Assembly (NCBI GenBank): GCA_031972135.1
Contig: DALYFH010000007.1
Location: forward strand, 1 to 35,231
Source: GWF sp031972135
Lineage (GTDB): Bacteria > Patescibacteriota > Microgenomatia > UBA1400 > UBA12108
Direction of reading: 5' to 3'
Length of the DNA: 35,231 nucleotides
Shown here piece by piece: positions 1 to 7,947 of the stretch. The translations under genes were made by a program, and so were the position numbers. The notes beneath the pieces were generated by a model, which was not told the DNA's origin, did not search any database, and saw nothing but the letters and a program-made list of their open reading frames with translations. Position 1 is the first letter of the stretch, and the number at the start of each line of letters is the position of its first letter.

Positions 1-1153
1 TCTCAACTACCGTCTCGTTGTTCTTAACTAGGGGAAAGACTGCGACTGTGTAAGGGGCGAGCTTAGGTGAGAGTTTGAGGACTACCCGATTGTTAGTCGT
101 ATCGTTCCAGTAAGCGTCACAGAGCACCATGAGAACTATGCGATCTATACCGACTGCTGGCTCGATGACGTGAGGTACTAGCTTGGTGTTTGTAGCTGGA
201 TCTAGGTAGTTTAAATCTTTGCCGCTAAATTTGATGTGCTGATTAAGATCGTAATCGGTACGGTAGGCTAGTCCCCAGAGCTCTTTAAAGCCAAAGGGGT
301 AGTTGTATTCTAGGTCGACTGTTCGCTTGCTGTAGAAACTACGTTCTTTATCATCGTGCTCCCTAGTCCTTAAGTTCTCGCTGTTTATCCCGAGAGTATC
401 TGTGACAAAATTCTTCATGGCTGTTAGCCAAGTCTCAAACAGTTCTTCCCAGTTAGTACTCTCTGGGTTAAAGAAATATTCGATCTCACCTTGCTCAAAC
501 TCGACGGTGCGGAAGATTGCCTGACCCTTGGTGATCTCGTTACGAAAACTCTTACCCATTTGGCCGACGCCAAAAGGTAGTCTGACACGAGTACTGTCTG
601 TAATGTTTTTGAAGTTAGTAAAGATCCCCTGGGCTGTTTCGCCCCGTAGATAGGCTAGGTCGGCGGTCTCCGCCAATATTCCTAGATGAACAGGGAAAAG
701 TAGGTTAAAGCTACGGGCATCGGTTAGTTCTAGTCCACCACAGGTAGGACATTTGATCTTGTTGTCTTTGATTAGCTGAGAGAGCTCTACCATACTCTTA
801 CCCTCGACTTTGATCTCGCTACCCTTCTTTTCAAAATGACCTTCGATCAGATGATCGGCTCTGGTTCGGCTGTGGCAGGTCTTACAGTCGACCATGGCGT
901 CAGCAAAGCTAGCTACGTGACCAGACGCTTCCCAGACTTTACTACTACTAATAACAGCTGAGTCGAGACCAACCATATCGGAGCGGCGGGTGATAAATGT
1001 TTCCCACCAGAGATCTTTGATCTTCTTTTTGAGCTCAGCACCTAAGGGGCCATAGTCCCAGGTGTTAGCCAGGCCACCATAGATATCGGAACCAGGGTAA
1101 AAGAAGCCGCGCCTTTTGGCGAGACTAACAATGTCATTTAAAGATACACTCAT
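1..1153 (-). CDS. glyS: Glycyl-tRNA synthetase, dimeric class II type (C-terminus cut by window edge)
   Basis: Charges tRNA-Gly with glycine in the cytoplasm. The reading frame is open from the ATG at 1153 to the left edge, giving 384 residues of a protein usually about 450-500 long, so the anticodon-binding C-terminal domain is missing here. The N-terminus has the typical RRGFFYPGSDIYGG and NTWDYGPLGAELK segments. Two Cys pairs (CKTC and CPTC) flank an insertion as in zinc-containing members. Class II motif 2 is seen as GKSFRNEI followed by FRTVEFEQGEIEYF, and YLRGETAQGIFTNF is the usual ETAQG block. This is the alpha2 enzyme of archaea, eukaryotes and some bacteria, not the alpha2beta2 GlyQ/GlyS pair. 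No Shine-Dalgarno precedes the ATG; an extended -10 box lies 6 nt upstream. Identification is secure. Confidence 0.95.
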   Translation of the reverse strand, partial: MSVSLNDIVSLAKRRGFFYPGSDIYGGLANTWDYGPLGAELKKKIKDLWWETFITRRSDMVGLDSAVISSSKVWEASGHVASFADAMVDCKTCHSRTRADHLIEGHFEKKGSEIKVEGKSMVELSQLIKDNKIKCPTCGGLELTDARSFNLLFPVHLGILAETADLAYLRGETAQGIFTNFKNITDSTRVRLPFGVGQMGKSFRNEITKGQAIFRTVEFEQGEIEYFFNPESTNWEELFETWLTAMKNFVTDTLGINSENLRTREHDDKERSFYSKRTVDLEYNYPFGFKELWGLAYRTDYDLNQHIKFSGKDLNYLDPATNTKLVPHVIEPAVGIDRIVLMVLCDAYWNDTTNNRVVLKLSPKLAPYTVAVFPLVKNNETVVE

Positions 1154-1159
1154 GTGAAT

Positions 1160-1168
1160 AGTTTAGCA
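1160..1168 (-). promoter_or_regulatory. Extended -10 element before glyS, leaderless geometry
   Basis: On the minus strand TGC is followed by TAAACT, then 6 nt (ATTCAC), then the glyS ATG. An extended -10 (TGn) at this distance would start the transcript at or next to the A of ATG. No convincing -35 was found. No Shine-Dalgarno is present, which fits a leaderless mRNA. Inferred from spacing only. Confidence 0.4.
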
Positions 1169-1180
1169 CACAGAAATACC

Positions 1181-1486
1181 CTACTCAGTATTATTAGCAC
1201 TCTTACCAGCAATATTGATTCGCATAGCAACCACAAAGTTTTCTGCATCGACTGGCGTTGCAAAATGTAGTACTAGTTCGGATTCCTTACTTCCAGTTTT
1301 TCTACTAAAAGGTGCAGGCAAACCAGCACTCATAGATAAATAGACCGCAACCTCGTACGGACCTTCAAGCACGACTTTATGTTTTCCGTCCATGTAGAGA
1401 TTGTACTGGTCATGGTAACCAACTGGGGGTTTGACCCCAATCGTCCGAGCTATATCTAATGTGATTACCTCTGTCCGATTACTCAT
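1181..1486 (-). CDS. Small protein of unknown function (101 aa)
   Basis: I do not recognise this family. The predicted product is soluble, without signal peptide or membrane segment. It has a strand-rich middle (KHKVVLEGPYEVAVYLSMSAG) and a second strand-like stretch (SELVLHFATPVDAENFVVAMRI), so a small beta-rich fold is plausible. The gene sits between recO (stop 20 bp upstream) and glyS (27 bp downstream), in the same orientation. I chose the ATG at 1486 over an in-frame GTG at 1501, because a TAGACA / 17 bp / TATCTT promoter-like pair ends 6 nt before that ATG. No Shine-Dalgarno is visible. A real gene is likely given its position and fit, but its function is unknown. Confidence 0.6.
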   Translation of the reverse strand: MSNRTEVITLDIARTIGVKPPVGYHDQYNLYMDGKHKVVLEGPYEVAVYLSMSAGLPAPFSRKTGSKESELVLHFATPVDAENFVVAMRINIAGKSANNTE

Positions 1487-1492
1487 TAGCGC

Positions 1493-1521
1493 AAGATACA
1501 CGATACTATAGGATTTGTCTA
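1493..1521 (-). promoter_or_regulatory. Candidate leaderless promoter of the small gene at 1181-1486
   Basis: On the minus strand TAGACA (5 of 6 to TTGACA) and TATCTT (4 of 6 to TATAAT) are separated by 17 bp, followed by 6 nt and the ATG at 1486. The -35 box lies in the last codons of recO. The predicted start falls on the A of ATG. Judged by consensus match only. Confidence 0.45.
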
Positions 1522-2018
1522 GTCCTGAGGGGGTGGGTTAGCAAGCTCTCGATGTATGCGTCGAGATCGGCAGGATCTGGGTCAAAGCCGAGCTCTGTGA
1601 GGAGTCTCTTTTTAAACCTAGTCATATAGTCTGGTGTCTCAAAACGGGAGAGGTGAGTTAGAGCAGTTAAAAGAAGGTTGTAGACCTCTGGATGAGGATC
1701 CCCTTCAGGCGTTAATTTGTCGATTAGTTCGCCGATCTGAAAAAGGCGAGAAATGTTAGCGAGATTAGTCTTACTATCTTGATGCGTGTGGAGGAGCTCG
1801 ACCTGAGTGAGGGTCTTGCGGTCGTTTTTCTCGTATATTTCGCAAGCGATGTGAGTAAAAAGATCTAAGCTCGCTAGGCGCTTAGACTTGAGACTCCGCA
1901 CACTGCGGGCATAGACGTCGATCTTACCTGACTCTAGGGTATAAAGAGTCAAAAAACGATCTGAGTCTTTAATATTGCGACGATTAATGATAATGGCGTG
2001 ATATTTGAGATACTTCAT
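1506..2018 (-). CDS. recO: DNA repair protein RecO, short form
   Basis: RecO loads RecA onto SSB-coated DNA together with RecR in the RecFOR recombination pathway. The product is 170 residues from the ATG at 2018; a TTG 12 bp further upstream in frame is possible but has no supporting signal. The N-terminal OB-fold is recognisable: MKYLKYHAIIINRRNIKDSD, then LTLYTLESGKIDVYARSVRS with the usual (K/R)G...VYA pattern. A helical part follows (FQIGELIDKLTPEGDPHPEVYNLL) and the protein stops just after TELGFDPD. Typical RecO is about 240-250 residues, so most of the C-terminal domain is absent, including the region that carries a zinc-binding Cys cluster in many members. The stop is clean, with no sign of a frameshifted continuation. 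A short imperfect repeat array lies directly upstream. Confidence 0.85.
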   Translation of the reverse strand: MKYLKYHAIIINRRNIKDSDRFLTLYTLESGKIDVYARSVRSLKSKRLASLDLFTHIACEIYEKNDRKTLTQVELLHTHQDSKTNLANISRLFQIGELIDKLTPEGDPHPEVYNLLLTALTHLSRFETPDYMTRFKKRLLTELGFDPDPADLDAYIESLLTHPLRTRQIL

Positions 2019-2020
2019 TT

Positions 2021-2068
2021 TTTCGGACAACCAGAAAACTCGGATAGTCGGACTTTCGGATAATCAGA
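2021..2068. repeat. Three imperfect 15-bp tandem repeats in the DUF4012-recO intergenic gap
   Basis: On the plus strand the 60-bp gap contains tttcggacaaccaga (2021-2035), actcggatagtcgga (2038-2052) and tttcggataatcaga (2054-2068). The shared core is TCGGAYARYC and the period is 16-17 bp. The array ends 2 bp before the recO ATG on the minus strand. No good -10 or Shine-Dalgarno was found in the gap, so this may be an operator-like array or a decayed minisatellite. Confidence 0.5.
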
Positions 2069-2078
2069 TCGTCAGAAT

Positions 2079-4094
2079 TTATCTGGTTATAGTGATTTCT
2101 TGGTCTGAGTCGACTGTCACCACCTTGGCTTTGGCGCCACTCACAGTGATAGTGTGTTTGACTGGGTCAGTACCTGGCTGGTTTTGGATTAACATCTTGT
2201 AATCATCCCCTTTGATGGTGCCTGGGGGAATTGTATATTCGACTTCTAGTTTCTTAACTGATTGTGGAGCTAGGGTAAAGAAGCCCTCTAATACTGTATA
2301 TCCTAGATCCTCGCTCGTCGCCATATCGGCTTCAAAACCACGGCCACCCTTGAGGACACTGCCTTTGGGAACATAGAGTCTAGTCCAGCTCCTGAGTAGT
2401 CCATTTAGACAGAGTTGACCTGCTTCGAGGTTACAGTTGTCACCTTTGCGAGGATTTTTGTAGGTTAGAGTCAATTTTTTGGTCGCACTACCGTCTTGAT
2501 TTAGCGTGATCTCCTGCGTGACCTCGGATTCGACAAAGAGGTTGCTCTTGGCGCCTGCAAAGTTGCTATCGTTGATATGGAGGTAATCCCCTTCGGTATA
2601 TGAAGTCAGCCTACCTGCAGCACCTAGAGCCTCGGCTGCTAGCTGTTTGTTTTCATCCTTAAAGTACATAAGGAGATGCTTTTGCTCGATACTCTCGGTA
2701 AAGATGTTAAAGAACTCAGCCCATTTGGCCTTAGGGCTACCCATCATGTTGGCGAGCATACTGTTCATCAGCGGCCCTAGGATACTCTTTCTACCCTCTC
2801 TAATTTCGTAGGTAGGCTTGGTGATAATATTCTCGAGTTCGTAAATTACCTGTGGACAGTCGCAGCGAGGATCATTTTCGGCGCTAAATTTGCCCCCGTA
2901 ACCAGATACTCCGATAGGACCTAAGACTTTGAGAATACGTACTGGGACCTCGGTATCGATAGCGATAATAGCATCGTATTCGGGGGCTACTGAGCTCTCG
3001 CGCATGTAGGTAGTAAAGGTGTCCATGCTCACTTTGAAATCTGGAGAGAGATTCATGTCTCTCAAGTTCCAGTTGTAAACCAAGGGGAGATATTTTTTGA
3101 TTGGATCTGGGGCTGGGACTTTCTTTTTAAAACCGTTGTCGAGAGTATAGATATCTTCGGATATACCTGGCTCAATCTTGCCTTTGGTAATCGTGAGTGT
3201 GGCATAGGCAGTCAAGAAGCCACCTGTCGCTCTGAGCTCTGCATCGTTTTGGAAGAGGAGGAGATATTTGCGTGGATCGGGATTACCTAGGAGATCTGGG
3301 AGGAGTTTGATAATGGGTTGAAAATTGCTCAGTGAGCCAGCGAGTCCAGAGACTGTAGCCTTAGCTTGAGTTATTTTTTCTCTCACATTCATCCCATTGA
3401 TTGTTTTGGGATAGCGATTCTCGTCGATCTGTGAGATAGCATCATCTACCTGTTTTAGCTTGGCACTAATGTTATCCATTTCAGGAGCTAATTTTTCGAC
3501 TGTTTCGGCGACAAAGATGATACGATCTTCGGCAGTTGCGATCGCTGGGTCCGACGAAATAGCGCCAGTAAAGCCCATGAGCTCGGCGTAGGGCTCGATA
3601 GCACGAACGACTAGCTCGGCCACCTCTACTCCCAGTGTACCTGCAGTAAAGACTCTGTCTCCGTCTTTGAGATAGGCACCTAATAGGGGGATTCCCATAA
3701 AAGGTCTGACCGCTTGATAGCTCTGATTAGCCTCAGCGAGAGCATTTTTAGTATTCTCGATTTCGACTTTTGCAGTCTTTAGATCGCGCGCCTGAAAAGC
3801 TGCAGCGGCACTACGACCATGTGATTCGACTGCACCTACTTTTGAATAGGTATTAAATGCGACATATCCGAGATAGCCGAATAGAGAAGTAAGCGCTAAG
3901 ATAAGAGTTATTAAGATTATGAACCAGGGACGCTTATAGAGAGGTTTCTTGTTTGATTTTTTGGGTTCGACGAGGCTGCCGACCGCTTCTGTTTTAAATT
4001 TATCAAATTGAGACTCAGTCGTCACAGGCTCTGTTTTTACCACTTCGAGATCATTGCTTGGGGCGTCTTTAAGAGTATTGATAGATCCGTCCAT
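2079..4094 (-). CDS. DUF4012-domain membrane protein (671 aa)
   Basis: A long protein of the DUF4012 family, common beside glycosyltransferase genes in actinobacteria and CPR bacteria; its biochemical role is not established. Residues 1-56 are a charged cytoplasmic tail, about 57-80 form one membrane helix, and the rest is predicted to be outside the cell. Residues 85-260 are helical and coiled-coil-like. The diagnostic DUF4012 block follows at about 277-300 (LLLFQNDAELRATGGFLTAY), with WNLRDMNLSPDF further on. The C-terminal ~130 residues are beta-rich (SEVTQEITLNQDGSATKKL). The ATG at 4094 has a good Shine-Dalgarno (AAAAGGATGAG) and lies 58 bp inside the sugar-transferase gene, so the overlap looks genuine. 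Coupling to the chain initiator suggests a role in attaching or handling the polysaccharide at the surface; that is inference. Confidence 0.8.
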   Translation of the reverse strand: MDGSINTLKDAPSNDLEVVKTEPVTTESQFDKFKTEAVGSLVEPKKSNKKPLYKRPWFIILITLILALTSLFGYLGYVAFNTYSKVGAVESHGRSAAAAFQARDLKTAKVEIENTKNALAEANQSYQAVRPFMGIPLLGAYLKDGDRVFTAGTLGVEVAELVVRAIEPYAELMGFTGAISSDPAIATAEDRIIFVAETVEKLAPEMDNISAKLKQVDDAISQIDENRYPKTINGMNVREKITQAKATVSGLAGSLSNFQPIIKLLPDLLGNPDPRKYLLLFQNDAELRATGGFLTAYATLTITKGKIEPGISEDIYTLDNGFKKKVPAPDPIKKYLPLVYNWNLRDMNLSPDFKVSMDTFTTYMRESSVAPEYDAIIAIDTEVPVRILKVLGPIGVSGYGGKFSAENDPRCDCPQVIYELENIITKPTYEIREGRKSILGPLMNSMLANMMGSPKAKWAEFFNIFTESIEQKHLLMYFKDENKQLAAEALGAAGRLTSYTEGDYLHINDSNFAGAKSNLFVESEVTQEITLNQDGSATKKLTLTYKNPRKGDNCNLEAGQLCLNGLLRSWTRLYVPKGSVLKGGRGFEADMATSEDLGYTVLEGFFTLAPQSVKKLEVEYTIPPGTIKGDDYKMLIQNQPGTDPVKHTITVSGAKAKVVTVDSDQEITITR

Positions 4095-4672
4095 AAACTC
4101 ATCCTTTTAACGTATTGTGCGTCAAGTTCGGCACGTTTGTCAAACGTAACCTCATTTCTCCCCGAGACCTGCCATAACCCGGTGATCCCTGGTTTGACCG
4201 AAAGTACGGTTGGGATGTAGTCTTTGGCTTTTGGATATTTTTTGACTTGCTCGGTTAACTCTCGCTCTAAATATGCACGAGGTCCGACCATACTCATGTC
4301 CCCTGTCAGGACATTGTAAATCTGAGGAAATTCATCGATGGTTAGGGCACGCAGAATTCGGCCGAGTGGGGTGATACGTGGATCGTCCTTGGCCTCTAGT
4401 TTCCAGTCCCCTGCTTTGAATTTTTTTAGTAACTCTTTGTTTTTGTGATGCAGAATAAAGTCGGCATCGGTCACCATGGAGCGGAACTTGTACATAAAGA
4501 ACTGTTTGCCACCCCTCCCCACTCGTTTGTGTCTATAGATAATGGGACCTGGACTAGTTAGGACGATTAGGGTTGGCACAATGAGCCAAAAAGGCAGAAA
4601 AACTAGGATGAGGACGAGCGCTACCGTTACATCGAGGGTGCGCTTGACTAACTCGTATGAATTATTAGGCAT
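4037..4672 (-). CDS. Initiating sugar-1-phosphate transferase (WcaJ/PglC-type phosphoglycosyl transferase)
   Basis: Transfers a sugar phosphate from a nucleotide sugar to undecaprenyl phosphate, the first step of polysaccharide assembly. The 211-residue form has only the core domain: KRTLDVTVALVLILVFLPFW is the re-entrant membrane helix region (about 10-38), followed by TSPGPIIYRHKRVG, FMYKFRSM and the catalytic Asp-Glu pair D113/E114 in LTIDEFPQ. NVLTGDMSMVGPRAYL and PGITGLWQVSGR are further family blocks. It lacks the extra N-terminal membrane domain of WbaP/WcaJ long forms, so it is a monotopic enzyme. I chose the ATG at 4672, overlapping the manC end by 8 bp, over an in-frame TTG at 4696. 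The sugar specificity cannot be read from the sequence. The last residues overlap the DUF4012 start. Confidence 0.9.
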   Translation of the reverse strand: MPNNSYELVKRTLDVTVALVLILVFLPFWLIVPTLIVLTSPGPIIYRHKRVGRGGKQFFMYKFRSMVTDADFILHHKNKELLKKFKAGDWKLEAKDDPRITPLGRILRALTIDEFPQIYNVLTGDMSMVGPRAYLERELTEQVKKYPKAKDYIPTVLSVKPGITGLWQVSGRNEVTFDKRAELDAQYVKRMSLWTDLSILLKTPQAMISKW

Positions 4673-5765
4673 ATTTTTCGTTAGGAGTTCCCGCAAATGT
4701 CTCTAAGAGTTTTTTGATCATAGGAATCCTGGATTGTGGTGCTACCATGATTACGTCTGAGGTAGCTACTACCACCATACCATCTAAACCGATGGTTGAG
4801 ACTAGTTGATTGGTAAAATTGTAGACTACGGTATTGGTTGTCTCATAAGTTGCCACGTTCCCCTTGATCAAATTTTCTGTCGGTGTTTTTTGGAGTGCTT
4901 CTTTGAGTGCTTCCCAGGTACCTATATCGCTCCATCCTAAGTCGATGGTTAGAACGACAGCTTTTTCTGGCTCTGTTTTGGTGACTACCGCATCATCAAA
5001 TGAAATCTTTTCGAGTCTAGGATAGATTTCTTTTAGAATTGCTGCGTGCTCAGGTGAGCCATAACTATCCTTTAGTTTGAGCAACCCTTCATACATTACA
5101 GTTGCGTGTTTTTTGTATTGATCTAAGACAAATTGAGGAGCGAGGATAAAGTACCCTGGGTTCCAGGAATAATTGTCGCTCTTATAATATCTCTCGGCGG
5201 TCTCTTGATCTGGACGATAATGCCATGAGACAAATTTGTGGAGCTCTATACCGTTGATCTCAGCAATTTTGTCCCCATGCTCTATCCAACCGAGATTTTG
5301 GTTAGCAAAGCGAGCGTGTTGGCCGATAAAAACAAAGTTTTCTTTGTTTTGATTAATATATTCTGATCCAGCAGCGATCGCTGATTTGAAGCGGTCGACA
5401 TGCTCTACCAGGTGATCACTCCAGAGGATGGCAACCGGTCCCCAGGGATCTTTTTTGGCTAGGATCGACATTAGATATCCAACCGCAGGGCCGACATCGC
5501 GCATCTCTGGTTCACCAATTACATTTTCTGGAGGTAGCTCTGGCAGCTGTTCTCGCACCGTATCTACATACTGGATACCGGTTGATATATAAATATTTGA
5601 GTAATCTACTTCTGGTCTCACGCGCTCGACAGCGAGCTGGAGAGTAGATTTGTCGCCCACAATTTTCTCGAACTGCTTTGGGGTAGATTTGCGTGAGAGA
5701 GGCCACATCCGAGTACCTACTCCTCCGGCAAAGATGACTATGCGCATATTAGTGAGTGTCGACAT
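4665..5765 (-). CDS. manC: Mannose-1-phosphate guanylyltransferase (GDP-mannose pyrophosphorylase)
   Basis: Makes GDP-mannose from GTP and mannose 1-phosphate in the cytoplasm, supplying mannosyl donors to the GT4 enzymes nearby. Residues 14-32 hold the nucleotidyltransferase signature GGVGTRMWPLSRKSTPKQF. EPEMRDVGPAVGY corresponds to the EPxxRNTAPA block with changed residues (DVG for NTA). ILWSDHLV carries the metal-binding Asp, and LGWSDIGTWEAL is the usual sugar-binding block. At 366 residues it is the single-domain form without the phosphomannose isomerase half; neither that enzyme nor phosphomannomutase is in the window. The ATG at 5765 has a Shine-Dalgarno (AAAAGGAT), while the ATG at 5747 has none, so the longer start, overlapping the upstream gene by 17 bp, is preferred. 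Confidence 0.92.
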   Translation of the reverse strand: MSTLTNMRIVIFAGGVGTRMWPLSRKSTPKQFEKIVGDKSTLQLAVERVRPEVDYSNIYISTGIQYVDTVREQLPELPPENVIGEPEMRDVGPAVGYLMSILAKKDPWGPVAILWSDHLVEHVDRFKSAIAAGSEYINQNKENFVFIGQHARFANQNLGWIEHGDKIAEINGIELHKFVSWHYRPDQETAERYYKSDNYSWNPGYFILAPQFVLDQYKKHATVMYEGLLKLKDSYGSPEHAAILKEIYPRLEKISFDDAVVTKTEPEKAVVLTIDLGWSDIGTWEALKEALQKTPTENLIKGNVATYETTNTVVYNFTNQLVSTIGLDGMVVVATSDVIMVAPQSRIPMIKKLLETFAGTPNEKYA

Positions 5766-6873
5766 AACTATCTATCCTTTCCATTATTTTTTGAGTCCAT
5801 TCTGCGGTATCAAAGCGTTTTGCATTCTTTCGGCAGGCCTCCCTATCAAAACGCTTAGAGTCAAAATTGTCAATCGCTTGAACGAAACTCTCTATAGAGT
5901 TGACTCTGAGAAGTATACCAGTCTTGTCATCTTTGACAATGTCGGATGCTCCCCCGCTACCGTAGGCGATGACAGGTAACCCAGCAGCCTGCGCTTCGAC
6001 CATGCTGATCCCAAAATCTTCTTCGTTAGCCTGCAGATATGCTGAGGCATGATGATAGAGACTGGGTAAGTCAGAGTCAGATACGCTACCCAAAAAGGTG
6101 ATGTTTTTACCTGCCAATTTCTTGAGCCTGGTCATCTCACTCCCGATCCCAGCGATGACGAGATTCTTGTTTGGAAGTTTGTTAAAGGCTTTGACTAGAG
6201 CATCAATTTTTTTGTAAGAGACGAGGCGGGAGACGACGAGAAAATAAGAAGTAGGTATGCCATGTATACCATGTAAACCATATACATCAAGTAAACCAGG
6301 TAGATCATGATTACTAGCAATTTTTGTGAATTTGGAGGTATCGACTGGTGGGAAGATGATCTCACTATCCCGATTGTAATACTGTTTAATTCTTTTTTTC
6401 ACTTGAGTACTAATTGCTATCATTGTATCTGGTCGGGTGGAAGCTACCTGGTCCCAAGCCCGCAGCGGCTTAGAGAGTAACTGGTAGAGTTTGTTGTTTA
6501 AGTATTCCTTACTATGAGAGTAAAGGTAGCGGGTGGGAGTAAGGCAATAGTTGATGTGCAGTGTCTCGGGTCTAGTAATAATCCCCTTAGACTCGGCACT
6601 ACCAATACTGATTACGAGGTCGTATGGAGTAAAGTCAAAGGATTCAAAAATAAACGGCATGAGTAGTGGCAAGATCTCGTGGCGACGTCTTAAAAATGGG
6701 ATTTTACTTACAAAGCTCGATGTCACTTTCCAGCTCTTGCTAAACGGAGCGCTACTCGGGTCCCAGACACTGGTGTACCAATCGGCATCCGGAAATAGTT
6801 CACTAAAAACTACTAGCACACGCTCGGCACCACCCGTTTTATTTAGTCGATCGTAGACGAGCGCAACTCGCAT
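5749..6873 (-). CDS. GT4 glycosyltransferase with a tripeptide-repeat hinge
   Basis: A GT-B fold family 4 glycosyltransferase acting on the cytoplasmic side. The N-terminal domain opens with MRVALVYDRLNKTGGAERVL, a donor-proximal Gly-rich loop typical of the family. The C-terminal domain starts at YFLVVSRLVSYKKID and contains the retaining-enzyme E-x7-E pair at about E285/E293 (EDFGISMVEAQAAG). Residues 190-207, between the two domains, are an unusual run of six G/D-L/I/V-x tripeptides encoded by 9-bp DNA repeats (separate entry). Close relatives in this subgroup use GDP-mannose, which fits the adjacent manC, but specificity is not proven. The start has one of the best Shine-Dalgarno sequences of the window (GGAGGTGATTA before ATG) and overlaps the previous gene by 35 bp. 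Confidence 0.88.
   Translation of the reverse strand: MRVALVYDRLNKTGGAERVLVVFSELFPDADWYTSVWDPSSAPFSKSWKVTSSFVSKIPFLRRRHEILPLLMPFIFESFDFTPYDLVISIGSAESKGIITRPETLHINYCLTPTRYLYSHSKEYLNNKLYQLLSKPLRAWDQVASTRPDTMIAISTQVKKRIKQYYNRDSEIIFPPVDTSKFTKIASNHDLPGLLDVYGLHGIHGIPTSYFLVVSRLVSYKKIDALVKAFNKLPNKNLVIAGIGSEMTRLKKLAGKNITFLGSVSDSDLPSLYHHASAYLQANEEDFGISMVEAQAAGLPVIAYGSGGASDIVKDDKTGILLRVNSIESFVQAIDNFDSKRFDREACRKNAKRFDTAEWTQKIMERIDSYVDTH
6253..6306 (-). repeat. Six imperfect 9-bp tandem repeats inside a GT4 gene
   Basis: On the minus strand the units are GATCTACCT, GGTTTACTT, GATGTATAT, GGTTTACAT, GGTATACAT and GGCATACCT, in frame, encoding DLP-GLL-DVY-GLH-GIH-GIP. The array sits at the junction of the two Rossmann domains, right before the first strand of the C-terminal domain. 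Unit length is a multiple of three, so copy-number change would alter hinge length without breaking the frame. Confidence 0.8.
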
Positions 6874-7942
6874 TAATCACCTCCGCGATAGATTGTGAGA
6901 CATTATCCCAGGTGCGAGTAAACTTGAGTGGTTTTGGACGAGCGTTTGCTAGTACCGATTTGACTGCCTTAACTAATTGATCAGAGCTACTTGCCTCAAA
7001 ATATGTAACACGGTCGCCATAAACCTCGCGATAGACTGGGATGTTGCTCGCGATCACGGGCACACCGAGCATCATCGCCTCTAACCCGACAAGGCCGTAC
7101 CCCTCCATGAGTGATGGGGTGACGAGCACAGAAGCATTTTGATAAACCGTGTACAACTCACTATCGTTTAGCTCGCACAAGACATGGATATTTTTAGGTT
7201 CGTATGGTGCTAGGACACGCGAGAGGAAAAGAGAGAGTTTGCTAACTATCACGAGATGGAGTGATGGATCCTTATGTAATTTGAGCGCCTCTAATAGTAC
7301 TGGGAGATTTTTGTGAGGGTATGCATTACCGACAAACAAAAGATATTTGTCGGGAAGATCAAAAGATAATTGGGAGGCGCTAGTTCCTTTATTTTTGTGC
7401 ATAAATTTGAGATCAGGAGCTTCGGGGATGGGGTGGATATGCTCCGGTTTGACTTGAGGGTAGCTGGCTAGGATCTGGTTTTTGACTGTATTTGTTGGGA
7501 CTATTACTGCACCTGCATTTAGTAGGCTATGTCTCACATCTAGATTGTAGCCAGCTCGCTTGAGGCGGTATAGCCAAGGAGCTCGGGTAGTAGTCTCACG
7601 ACCCGTAAAGTAGGACTTAATGAGGTCGTGCACTGTCACTATTGTTGGGATTTTTGTCAAAATAGGAGTATTAAAGTGGAGAGTGTATAAGAGGTCTACT
7701 TTTAGTGACGCTAGTTTAAGAGGGTATAAGAGCTGTTCAGAAAAAGTATAGTGAGGGACGTCAAATAGGACTTTGGTGCAGTTGGCGGGCAGTGTTAAAG
7801 TCTCAAAGTATTTGCGCCTCAAGAGGACAAATAATTGATGATCTTTGAGGTGGCTAGGGAGGTAACTAAGAACGTTAGTGGTATAGCGACCGAGCCCTGT
7901 GTGTTCTGTCCCATAAAACCGTGCGTCAATTGCGATTCTCAT
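6839..7942 (-). CDS. GT4 glycosyltransferase (MRIAIDARF type)
   Basis: A family 4 GT-B glycosyltransferase of 367 residues. MRIAIDARFYG...TGLGRYTTNVLSYL is the standard N-terminal glycine loop of mannosyl/glucosyltransferase-like members, and IVTVHDLIKSYF is the conserved His-Asp block of the N-domain. The second domain begins at KYLLFVGNAYPHKN, and the E-x7-E pair is E280/E288 (EGYGLVGLEAMMLG). It belongs to the same subgroup as the enzymes at 15190-16296 and 16289-17377, so these are likely old paralogues. The start at 7942 lies 5 bp after the upstream GT2 stop and has no clear Shine-Dalgarno. Acceptor and donor cannot be determined from sequence. Confidence 0.88.
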   Translation of the reverse strand: MRIAIDARFYGTEHTGLGRYTTNVLSYLPSHLKDHQLFVLLRRKYFETLTLPANCTKVLFDVPHYTFSEQLLYPLKLASLKVDLLYTLHFNTPILTKIPTIVTVHDLIKSYFTGRETTTRAPWLYRLKRAGYNLDVRHSLLNAGAVIVPTNTVKNQILASYPQVKPEHIHPIPEAPDLKFMHKNKGTSASQLSFDLPDKYLLFVGNAYPHKNLPVLLEALKLHKDPSLHLVIVSKLSLFLSRVLAPYEPKNIHVLCELNDSELYTVYQNASVLVTPSLMEGYGLVGLEAMMLGVPVIASNIPVYREVYGDRVTYFEASSSDQLVKAVKSVLANARPKPLKFTRTWDNVSQSIAEVINASCARLRSTK

Positions 7943-7947
7943 ATTTG

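Noticed and set aside
2005..2202. Plus-strand open frame crossing the recO start and DUF4012 end
   Set aside because: It runs antisense over two well-supported genes and through the repeat array; the product has no recognisable features.
4673..4696. TTG start at 4696 for the sugar transferase and TTG at 2030 for recO
   Set aside because: No Shine-Dalgarno or promoter signal supports them, and the ATG starts give normal family N-termini.
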